A DNA stretch of 37,278 bases from positions 1 through 37,278 of the forward strand of contig JBKBUQ010000012.1 of NCBI GenBank assembly GCA_046289975.1. The letters are read 5' to 3'. The stretch is from UBA2798 sp046289975 (GTDB taxonomy: Bacteria; Bacteroidota; Bacteroidia; Flavobacteriales_D; UBA2798). Below, in pieces: positions 8,239 through 14,446 of the stretch. Made by a program: the position numbers and the translations under genes. Position 1 is the first letter of the stretch; each line of letters starts with the position of its first letter. Under the pieces are notes generated by a model. That model made no database searches. It worked only from the letters and a program-made list of their open reading frames with translations, and was not told where the DNA came from.

Positions 8239-8904
8239 TTAAAAATAAACACTCAAGCCCAATTGTCCTTCCACTCCCCGAAAATTTAAAATAACGTCAG
8301 TCGATTTTCGGTAATCCATTTCTTCCTGTACGTTTCCGTTAAATCGGTATTCATTTACACGCAATGGGTAAATTGAATATCCTGCTCTGAAATTTAAATC
8401 AAGGTGTTTACTGAAACACCAACGGAAACCGGTCCCCAGGTAAATGCTGGTTCCTCTGGCTTTGATCTGACCTAAATTTTCAGAAATGGTTTGGGTACTG
8501 TCACGTTCGTACCGCTCGTAGGCAAAACTGTACACCCCTAATCCTGCACCTACGAATGCATGAAATTTTTTTCTGTTGAAGAAAACATGTTCTGCATTAA
8601 GTAAAATACCTGTTCCTGAAGCAGAAGCGATCACACGGTTGGTGTCGGATTCGTTAGAGGGATAGACCAAATGACGAATCTCAATTCCTGTTGAGATTGT
8701 AGGTTTCAAAAAATAGTTGATTCGAAGGTTGCCTGAAAATGCAGCGGCATTAATTCCTGCATTTGCCGGTGGACTGAAAATGGAAAAACCGTGATACACC
8801 CCTAATCCACCTCCTGCGTCAATGAATAATTTTCCTTTTTCTACAGATTGGGATTGAGCCCAAAAAGGCATAATAAGCCCCAGGATAAGCAGGTAGTGTT
8901 TCAT
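8239..8904 (-). CDS. Small outer-membrane beta-barrel protein
   Basis: A 221-residue protein with an N-terminal signal peptide (LLILGLIMPFWAQSQS, residues 4-19). Behind it are alternating amphipathic beta strands rich in Gly and aromatic residues (GGGLGVYHGF, FSGNLRINYFL, FVGAGLGVYSF, IYLGTGFRW, LNFRAGYSIYP). It ends in LGLSVYF, with the C-terminal Phe that is typical of BAM-inserted barrels. The size suggests an eight-stranded OmpA/OmpW-like porin-family barrel. The specific role is unknown. A TAATTTGG box lies only 4 nt upstream of the ATG on the minus strand. There is no tight neighbour on the same strand: the next minus-strand gene upstream ends at 8982 with a terminator. Confidence 0.8.
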   Translation of the reverse strand: MKHYLLILGLIMPFWAQSQSVEKGKLFIDAGGGLGVYHGFSIFSPPANAGINAAAFSGNLRINYFLKPTISTGIEIRHLVYPSNESDTNRVIASASGTGILLNAEHVFFNRKKFHAFVGAGLGVYSFAYERYERDSTQTISENLGQIKARGTSIYLGTGFRWCFSKHLDLNFRAGYSIYPLRVNEYRFNGNVQEEMDYRKSTDVILNFRGVEGQLGLSVYF

Positions 8905-8908
8905 TTAA

Positions 8909-8916
8909 CCAAATTA
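8909..8916 (-). promoter_or_regulatory. Possible -7 promoter box of the barrel-protein gene
   Basis: TAATTTGG matches 7 of 8 positions of TAnnTTTG. TTTC lies 20 nt upstream on the minus strand. Four bases separate the box from the ATG, so the transcript would be nearly leaderless. Confidence 0.35.
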
Positions 8917-8952
8917 GTGAATCTGATGATATAGTGGAAACCCGGAGCAAAA

Positions 8953-8979
8953 AAAAGGACTTCGTTAAGAAGTCCTTTT
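8953..8979 (-). terminator. Strong rho-independent terminator at the end of the tkt/VWA/sigma gene run
   Basis: An 11-bp stem (AAAAGGACTTC / GAAGTCCTTTT) with a 5-nt loop GTTAA. On the minus strand it is followed by a T run (the A tract at 8949-8956). It lies 3 nt past the stop of the Spy-like gene and closes the minus-strand cluster. Confidence 0.85.
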
Positions 8980-8981
8980 GT

Positions 8982-9473
8982 TCATTTACCGCCTTTTTTA
9001 TCCGGTTGTCCTTTTTGGCCGTGTTCACCATGACCGTGACGTTCTTTCCACTCTTTCATTACTTCATGACGGAATTTCATTTCTGCATGGTAGAGTTGAG
9101 CCACTTTTTTTACGGGGAGTACCTTTTTGAATTCGGTGTGGTACTTCTTTTCAATATCAAGTTCACGTTGACGAAGCAGCATGAGGTCTTCCATGGATTT
9201 GTCGACTTCAGCATCACTCATTTCTTCGATTTTTTTGTCGTGATGGATCTTGCGCATAGCTTTTTTTACCTCATCCAATTCTGCTTCGCGCTGATTGTAT
9301 ACCGGCCAGAATTTCTGCGCTTCTTCAGGAGTTAGCTGAAGTTCCTTGGTAATGAAACCGATTTTGGCAGCTTCCATTTTTTCTTTGTGCGATTCGCCTT
9401 TTTTTTCAGGTTCCTGTGCACTTACTGTCGCCATCATCCCGATTCCGAGCAGCATCAATACTAGATTTTTCAT
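8982..9473 (-). CDS. Spy/CpxP-like periplasmic protein (LTxxQ-type family)
   Basis: A 163-residue protein. Signal peptide at residues 1-19 (LVLMLLGIGMMATVSAQ), then a highly charged all-helical region. The segment ITKELQLTPEEAQKFWPVY resembles the LTxxQ-type motif of Spy/CpxP proteins, which are periplasmic chaperones or envelope-stress sensors in Proteobacteria. The tail from about residue 143 is rich in His, Gly and Lys (HGHGEHGQKGQPDKKGGK), a possible metal-binding tail. It lies 54 nt downstream of the anti-sigma gene on the same strand and is the last gene before a strong terminator. The context suggests it is a target or partner of the sigma/anti-sigma pair. Function is inferred from family resemblance only. 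Confidence 0.7.
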   Translation of the reverse strand: MKNLVLMLLGIGMMATVSAQEPEKKGESHKEKMEAAKIGFITKELQLTPEEAQKFWPVYNQREAELDEVKKAMRKIHHDKKIEEMSDAEVDKSMEDLMLLRQRELDIEKKYHTEFKKVLPVKKVAQLYHAEMKFRHEVMKEWKERHGHGEHGQKGQPDKKGGK

Positions 9474-9527
9474 TGTAAGTGGTTTAGTTTAATTCGTGTA
9501 ATAATTATAGTGATTGTTTTTTTCATA

Positions 9528-10070
9528 TCAGTTTTCGGCGAAAAGTTCGGTCATGTCGTCCGTTTCCGCCTCTTCTTCCAGGTAAAGTGTTAATTCTTCA
9601 GTACTCGCAGAAAAAGTAAATGAATGGTTATTTTCATTCGAGGCTATTTCAGCGAGATCATCTTCATCCAGGTAGGCCGAGAATTCAACATCCAGATAAT
9701 TGTCGAGTGTCGATTGCTCCATTTCACTGAGTGAAATTTCACCGGAGAATTCATTGGTATCCGGTCGAAGAAAAGTCACTACAAGTGCAATGATGGCAGC
9801 AGCTGCCGCAATTCTAAACCATAAGCGAGATTGTATCGAAACGACTTTGCCCGACGAAAGTTTGTTTTGCACCAATTCCGGAAGTGCAGCAAAATAATTA
9901 TCCGGGGCTTGCAGTTCACGTGGTTTGTTCAGCGAGGCAAGCACAGGGGCTTCATTCTGCCATTCATCCCGCTCCAGTTTTTGCATGAGTTTCCTGCGAA
10001 ATTCCTCATGGTACCCTGATGGAGCAGAAAGTGGATCGTTGGAAGGTTGATATGTTGAATCGCTGTTCAT
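9528..10070 (-). CDS. Single-pass membrane protein, probable anti-sigma factor
   Basis: A 180-residue protein with one clear membrane segment at residues 83-101 (LWFRIAAAAAIIALVVTFL). The N-terminal 82 residues would be cytoplasmic and include APDNYFAALPELV, a short motif commonly seen just before the membrane segment in Bacteroidota proteins encoded next to ECF sigma factors. The C-terminal 79 residues are strongly acidic (EEEAETDDMTELFAEN at the end) and would face the periplasm. The start overlaps the sigma-factor stop by 4 nt (ATGA-type), so translation is probably coupled. No HCCx zinc motif of classical ZAS anti-sigma factors is present. Role inferred from position and topology. Confidence 0.7.
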   Translation of the reverse strand: MNSDSTYQPSNDPLSAPSGYHEEFRRKLMQKLERDEWQNEAPVLASLNKPRELQAPDNYFAALPELVQNKLSSGKVVSIQSRLWFRIAAAAAIIALVVTFLRPDTNEFSGEISLSEMEQSTLDNYLDVEFSAYLDEDDLAEIASNENNHSFTFSASTEELTLYLEEEAETDDMTELFAEN

Positions 10071-10654
10071 TTGTTGTTTGATGCATTGGCAGGTGAAAGG
10101 TTTAACGCTCCGTTGGTTATTTCCTCTTCTATTTTTTTTGCCGCAATATGAAAACTGGCTTTTAAGGCCCCAACTGAAGTGCCAAGAATGTCCGACATCT
10201 GCTCGTAGGTCAGGTCTTCGTAGTATTTCATGGTAAAAACCAATCGTTGTTTCTCAGGTAATTGTTGAATGGCGTGGTGTAGTTTTTTTTCAATTTCTTC
10301 AGCATCAGGACCAATCGCATTGCCAACGGAGTAATTACTGTCGGTATAAAGCTGGTCGATTGACAAATGTCGGTCGCGTTTGCTTTGTCGAAGAAAACTA
10401 AGAGTTTCATTACTCGCGATCCTGTATAGCCAGGTGCTCAATTGCGCTTCCCCTCGGAATGAGGATAATCCATTCCAGGCTTTGATAAATGTGTTTTGCA
10501 GTACGTCGTTCGTATCGTCATGATCGATCAATACGCGACGAATAATGGCATATAGCTTTCGCTGGTGCTTTTGTAGAATAAGTGAGAACGCTTTATTTGC
10601 GTTATCTCCCTGTTGAAACAAGGCCAGTAGTTCTTTATCGCTTTTTTCGATCAT
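10067..10654 (-). CDS. ECF-type RNA polymerase sigma factor
   Basis: A 195-residue sigma-70 family protein of the extracytoplasmic-function class. Region 2 covers about residues 25-95 (DDTNDVLQNTFIKAWNGL, then FRGEAQLSTWLYRIASNE, which bind core polymerase and the -10-like element). Region 4 covers about residues 125-180 (LPEKQRLVFTMKYYEDLTY, then the helix-turn-helix EQMSDILGTSVGALKASF). There is no region 3, as expected for ECF factors. It is followed with a 4-nt overlap by the membrane anti-sigma gene. It starts 28 nt after the tktB stop, so read-through from the transketolase genes is likely. Target promoters cannot be deduced here. Confidence 0.93.
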   Translation of the reverse strand: MIEKSDKELLALFQQGDNANKAFSLILQKHQRKLYAIIRRVLIDHDDTNDVLQNTFIKAWNGLSSFRGEAQLSTWLYRIASNETLSFLRQSKRDRHLSIDQLYTDSNYSVGNAIGPDAEEIEKKLHHAIQQLPEKQRLVFTMKYYEDLTYEQMSDILGTSVGALKASFHIAAKKIEEEITNGALNLSPANASNNK

Positions 10655-10682
10655 AACACTACGGCCGCTATTTCCGTGGGCC

Positions 10683-11636
10683 TTATTTACGGGCTACAGC
10701 TCTTTCTGCTGCGCGAACAATATCCGGTGTATCCAGTCCGTATTTAACCATCAACTCATCCGGAGTGCCGCTTTCGCCAAAAGTGTCGTTCACCGCTACC
10801 ATTTCCATAGGTACAGGGAAATTACGGGCCAGCACTTGTGCAATGCTTTCTCCCAATCCTCCTGCTGCCTGATGTTCTTCGGCAGTAACACAACATTTTG
10901 TCTTGCGTACAGAAGCTAAGACGGCTTCCTGGTCCAAAGGTTTAATGGTGTGGATATTGATGATTTCAGGATTAATCCCCTTTTCAAGCAGAATACGACC
11001 TGCTTCAATTGCTTTCCATACAAGATGTCCGGTGGCGAAAATGGTTACATCCACACCTTCATTCAGCATTAAGGCTTTTCCGATCTCAAATTTTTGATTC
11101 TCCTCAGTGAAGTTGGGAACTTTTGGTCGGCCAAAACGGAGGTAAACCGGACCTACATGTTCGGCTATCGCGATGGTGGCTGCTTTGGTCTGATTAAAAT
11201 CGCAAGGATTGATCACCGTCATTCCGGGTAGCATTTTCATCATTCCGATATCTTCAAGTATCTGGTGAGTTGCACCGTCTTCTCCCAATGTTAATCCAGC
11301 ATGTGATGCACAAATCTTTACGTTTTTATCGGAATAGGCAACGCTCTGACGGATCTGGTCATAAACGCGTCCGGTTGAGAAGTTGGCAAATGTTCCGGTA
11401 TACGGAATTTTTCCACCTATGGTCATTCCTGCTGCAAGTCCGATCATGTTGGCTTCTGCTATTCCTGTCTGGAAAAAGCGTTCAGGAAATTCTTTTTCGA
11501 AAGCATCCATCTTCAGCGATCCGGTAAGGTCGGCGCATAGTGCAACTACATTCGGGTTTTTTCTTCCCAGCTCAAGGAGTCCTTCTCCAAATCCGCTGCG
11601 GGTGTCTTGCTGATTTTTGATCTTAAATTTTTCCAT
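10683..11636 (-). CDS. tktB: Transketolase, C-terminal subunit (split type)
   Basis: A 317-residue protein holding the pyrimidine-binding and C-terminal domains of transketolase, the TPP-dependent enzyme that moves two-carbon units in the non-oxidative pentose-phosphate pathway. Family segments include FQTGIAEANMIGLAAGM (with the catalytic Glu), YTGTFANFSTGRVYDQIR, HAGLTLGEDGATHQ and VTAEEHQAAGGLGES. It must pair with the N-terminal subunit encoded at 13022-13870. Unusually, a VWA gene lies between the two subunits. The start is 4 nt after the VWA stop. Length is normal for the split C-terminal subunit. Confidence 0.94.
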   Translation of the reverse strand: MEKFKIKNQQDTRSGFGEGLLELGRKNPNVVALCADLTGSLKMDAFEKEFPERFFQTGIAEANMIGLAAGMTIGGKIPYTGTFANFSTGRVYDQIRQSVAYSDKNVKICASHAGLTLGEDGATHQILEDIGMMKMLPGMTVINPCDFNQTKAATIAIAEHVGPVYLRFGRPKVPNFTEENQKFEIGKALMLNEGVDVTIFATGHLVWKAIEAGRILLEKGINPEIINIHTIKPLDQEAVLASVRKTKCCVTAEEHQAAGGLGESIAQVLARNFPVPMEMVAVNDTFGESGTPDELMVKYGLDTPDIVRAAERAVARK

Positions 11637-11640
11637 GGTG

Positions 11641-13020
11641 TTATAAACTGATAACGGTGGTTTGTCCGGATGTTATGGTGAATGCTTTTTCTGCTGAATA
11701 CACAGTTTTATCACTGCGTTTATTTCGGTACACTACTTTGTATTTCCCGGGTTGAAGGTTGATGAAATGTTTGCGTTCCTCGTCTTTCAAATCGCAAACC
11801 CACACCGGTTTTCCATCTTCTATTATGAAGATCGAACCATATCCTCCGTTAAGTGTGTTCAGATCGAGCACTCCTGCAAGAGGAATTTCAATTTTGGTGA
11901 TTTTGCTTTGCTCAACAACTACATCACGAATATAAATGCGTGGAAGCGTTAAAACTTCTATATCGTATTTGCCTACAAGATAATCTTGCTTTTCAGGAAA
12001 TTTCTGAGCGTTTAATGTCTGCGATTCTCCTTGTTTGCGAACCACACAAAATACAGGTGCGTATTTGTTGTAGGTGGAAATTTTCGTCTCAATTGAACCT
12101 TGTGGGGCATCAATTTCTATTGTATTGTGTTTTTGAGGCGTTAAACGAATAACCTTCTTCTCAACAGTTGGAAGCGAATGAACAACCAAACGATAGGTTA
12201 ATAGCGGATCAAGTGTAAGCGTATCCGGATTCCCTGCTTTGTTCAGCGAATGGATGTAGTGGTACTTCACAGCCCCTGTGCGTTCGTCGAATAAGGTGAA
12301 ACTGATATTGGTTTCTTTGGGTAATTTCTGAATGTTATTGATGTTGATCTGTGCAGTGGTATTGTTCAGAGCTTGACTTACCACAACTCCCAATATGGTT
12401 TGAAAGGTTTCCGGTGTGGATGCGTCGTAAACTGTTCCGATACACTCCAGCGAAGTAAGGTGGTCCAGACTCAATCCGACACCGATAACAAATGGTTTTA
12501 CAATGATTCCCTTGCTGCGTAGTGCTCTTGAAACTGCGCAGGGATCTTCATCGCATGCTTCGATTCCGTCGGTGACAAGAATAATTACGTTGCGTACATT
12601 TTTATCTTCCGTAAAATCGGCACCTGCTTTTTCGAGTGAGCGTGCAATGGGCGTTGTTCCCCTGCATTCTACATAACCGATGGTATTGCGTATTTTTTTG
12701 ATGTTTCCTTGCAAATCTCCACTGAAAGGAACTTCGAGTTTGGTGTCGTTGCAATCCTGCTGTCCGGGCATGAGTGGTGTTTGGTGACCATAAACCCGCA
12801 ATGCAATTTCCAGATTCGGAATATTACCAAGTGAATCTATGGTGCGCAACATTACCTGTCGTGCCACTGCAATTCGGCTGCTTCCCTGCCAGGGGTAATT
12901 CATCGAATTGGAAGCATCAAAAATGAAAAGGATACGTGTTTTCTGTTCAGGCTTGGTTTGTGCCTGTGCGCCTGCAATGAAAAAAAGCAGGAGAATGCCC
13001 GAAAACAGATAGCGTTTCAT
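11641..13020 (-). CDS. Exported von Willebrand factor A (VWA) domain protein between the transketolase halves
   Basis: A 459-residue protein from the ATG at 13018-13020. The frame is open 25 codons further upstream, but that part overlaps tktA and lacks signal-peptide character. Signal peptide at residues 1-20 (LFSGILLLFFIAGAQA). The VWA domain (about residues 28-220) has an intact MIDAS: DASNS at 35-39, the Thr segment RGTTPIARSLEKA, and LVTDGIEACDEDPC. The last 220 residues are predicted to be beta-sandwich-like, with repeated short strands (for example VGKYDIEVLTLP and LQPGKYKVVYRNK) that recall PEGA or carboxypeptidase-regulatory modules. It lies 1 nt after the tktA stop and 4 nt before tktB, so the three are almost certainly cotranscribed. 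Its function is unknown; it should be periplasmic or surface exposed. Confidence 0.85.
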   Translation of the reverse strand: MKRYLFSGILLLFFIAGAQAQTKPEQKTRILFIFDASNSMNYPWQGSSRIAVARQVMLRTIDSLGNIPNLEIALRVYGHQTPLMPGQQDCNDTKLEVPFSGDLQGNIKKIRNTIGYVECRGTTPIARSLEKAGADFTEDKNVRNVIILVTDGIEACDEDPCAVSRALRSKGIIVKPFVIGVGLSLDHLTSLECIGTVYDASTPETFQTILGVVVSQALNNTTAQININNIQKLPKETNISFTLFDERTGAVKYHYIHSLNKAGNPDTLTLDPLLTYRLVVHSLPTVEKKVIRLTPQKHNTIEIDAPQGSIETKISTYNKYAPVFCVVRKQGESQTLNAQKFPEKQDYLVGKYDIEVLTLPRIYIRDVVVEQSKITKIEIPLAGVLDLNTLNGGYGSIFIIEDGKPVWVCDLKDEERKHFINLQPGKYKVVYRNKRSDKTVYSAEKAFTITSGQTTVISL

Positions 13021-13021
13021 T

Positions 13022-13870
13022 TTAATAATCACCGAGTGTTTCCTCGAGTTGAGCGAGTGCTTTTTCGGTTTGTTCTGCGTTTGGTGCTGATCCATGCCAT
13101 TTGTGTGTTCCCATCATGTAATCAACTCCCATGCCCATTTCAGTACGCATCAGAATAATTACCGGTTTACCCTTGCCTGTCAGGGTCTTGGCATGATCAA
13201 GTCCGTTGATAACCTGCTCGATGTCATTTCCATTTTCTATTTCGGTTACCGTCCAGCCAAACGCTTCCCATTTCGACCTCAGGTTTCCAAGAGAGAGAAC
13301 ATTTTCAACATCTCCGTCAATTTGCCTTCCGTTGTAATCAACTGTTGCAATGACATTATCGATTTTTCGGTGTGCCGCAAATAAGGCGGCTTCCCAGATT
13401 TGTCCTTCCTGCAATTCTCCGTCGCCATGCAGACTGAAAACCAATTGTTTGTCGCCGTTCAGCTTTTTGGTAAGTGCGGCACCGAGTGCAACGCTTAATC
13501 CCTGACCCAAAGAACCCGATGCCATTCGGATACCCGGAAGATGATCGTGCGTAGCAGGATGTCCTTGCAGGCGGGTATTTAACTTTCTGAAGGTAGCCAG
13601 TTCACTTACAGGAAAATAACCAGTTCGTGCTAATACGCTGTACCAAACCGGGGAGATATGTCCATTGGAAAGGAAGAACAAATCTTCATTCTTCCCATCC
13701 ATGTTAAATTTTTTCGGATCGTGTTTTAAATTATGAAAATACTGAGCCACAAAGTATTCTGTACAGCCCAATGAACCTCCGGGGTGACCGCTTTGAACTG
13801 CTGCAACCATTCTTACAATATCACGTCTTACCTGCGAACAGGTTCTTTTCAGGGTATTGGTGTCTGCCAT
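13022..13870 (-). CDS. tktA: Transketolase, N-terminal (TPP-binding) subunit (split type)
   Basis: A 282-residue protein with the thiamine-diphosphate-binding half of transketolase. Features: VQSGHPGGSLGCTEYF (residues about 25-40), GSLGQGLSVALGAAL, and the GDG...N metal/TPP motif in SLHGDGELQEGQ...DYNGRQIDG. It ends with DYMMGTHKWHGSAPN. I chose the ATG at 13868-13870 (MADTNTLKRTC); 13 upstream codons are open but would include the promoter-like sequence. It is the first gene of the minus-strand run tktA-VWA-tktB-sigma-anti-sigma-spy. The C-terminal half of the enzyme is encoded separately at 10683-11636. Confidence 0.94.
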   Translation of the reverse strand: MADTNTLKRTCSQVRRDIVRMVAAVQSGHPGGSLGCTEYFVAQYFHNLKHDPKKFNMDGKNEDLFFLSNGHISPVWYSVLARTGYFPVSELATFRKLNTRLQGHPATHDHLPGIRMASGSLGQGLSVALGAALTKKLNGDKQLVFSLHGDGELQEGQIWEAALFAAHRKIDNVIATVDYNGRQIDGDVENVLSLGNLRSKWEAFGWTVTEIENGNDIEQVINGLDHAKTLTGKGKPVIILMRTEMGMGVDYMMGTHKWHGSAPNAEQTEKALAQLEETLGDY

Positions 13871-13890
13871 TTGAATCGGGATTAAGGCCC

Positions 13891-13898
13891 CAAATGTA
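13891..13898 (-). promoter_or_regulatory. Probable -7 promoter box of the tktA operon
   Basis: TACATTTG on the minus strand is a full match to TAnnTTTG. It lies 20 nt upstream of the tktA ATG. The -33 region is weak (no TTTG at 19-21 nt). Confidence 0.45.
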
Positions 13899-14017
13899 AA
13901 TGTTTGCAAAGGGAGCTAATCCCTCGGGTTAATAACTTTTGAAAATTGGGTGATATCCATTCTTTGCTTTTAAAGAGTTCAATAAAAAAACATACTGTAA
14001 ACATTCTGATAAAAAAT

Positions 14018-14025
14018 TAACTTTA
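14018..14025 (+). promoter_or_regulatory. Possible -7 promoter box of the 14043 gene
   Basis: TAACTTTA matches 7 of 8 positions of TAnnTTTG and lies 17 nt before the ATG at 14043. The -33 region is not convincing. Confidence 0.3.
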
Positions 14026-14042
14026 CAACAAACCAAAACATC

Positions 14043-14423
14043 ATGAGAACAATTGCACTATTCATTCTTTTCCTTTTTGCGGGAATCCTTGCACAAGCTC
14101 AGAAATCAGGCTGGGATCAACGTCTTGAATCCGCATATACGGTGAAGGAATTGACGGAAATGAAAAAAACAGATCCTTCCAAACTGGCATTTCTTAATGC
14201 GGTTGCCACAAAAGGTTGGGTTATCATGGATCTTCCTTCTGAAAAGGGTAGTGCGACGGAAATTCGCGGTTCTATTACTGTTCCTGATCAGAAGAATGTT
14301 AACCTGTTTGCGCTCAATCTTTTTCCTGAAAAGACAAACTGGCAGTACTACAGAATTTCAGGAACCGATAAAATGCTGGTGGTCTACTCAGAAGATCATA
14401 TCCGCAGTCAGATGAATAAATAA
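14043..14423 (+). CDS. Small exported protein of unknown function
   Basis: A 126-residue protein. The signal peptide is clear (IALFILFLFAGILAQAQ, residues 4-20). The mature part is about 106 residues, mixed alpha/beta, with no cysteine and no motif I recognise. Segments include SAYTVKELTEMKKTDPSKLAF and NLFPEKTNWQYYRISG. It ends 23 nt before the large type IX-exported protein on the same strand, so the two are probably cotranscribed and may act together outside the cytoplasm. No C-terminal sorting domain is present, so it probably stays in the periplasm. Confidence 0.7.
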   Translation: MRTIALFILFLFAGILAQAQKSGWDQRLESAYTVKELTEMKKTDPSKLAFLNAVATKGWVIMDLPSEKGSATEIRGSITVPDQKNVNLFALNLFPEKTNWQYYRISGTDKMLVVYSEDHIRSQMNK

Positions 14424-14446
14424 GCTATACCGAAATCCAAATAAGC

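Noticed and set aside
13869..13909. 13-codon upstream extension of tktA
   Set aside because: It overlaps the perfect TACATTTG box and lacks family similarity; the ATG at 13870 gives the usual transketolase start.
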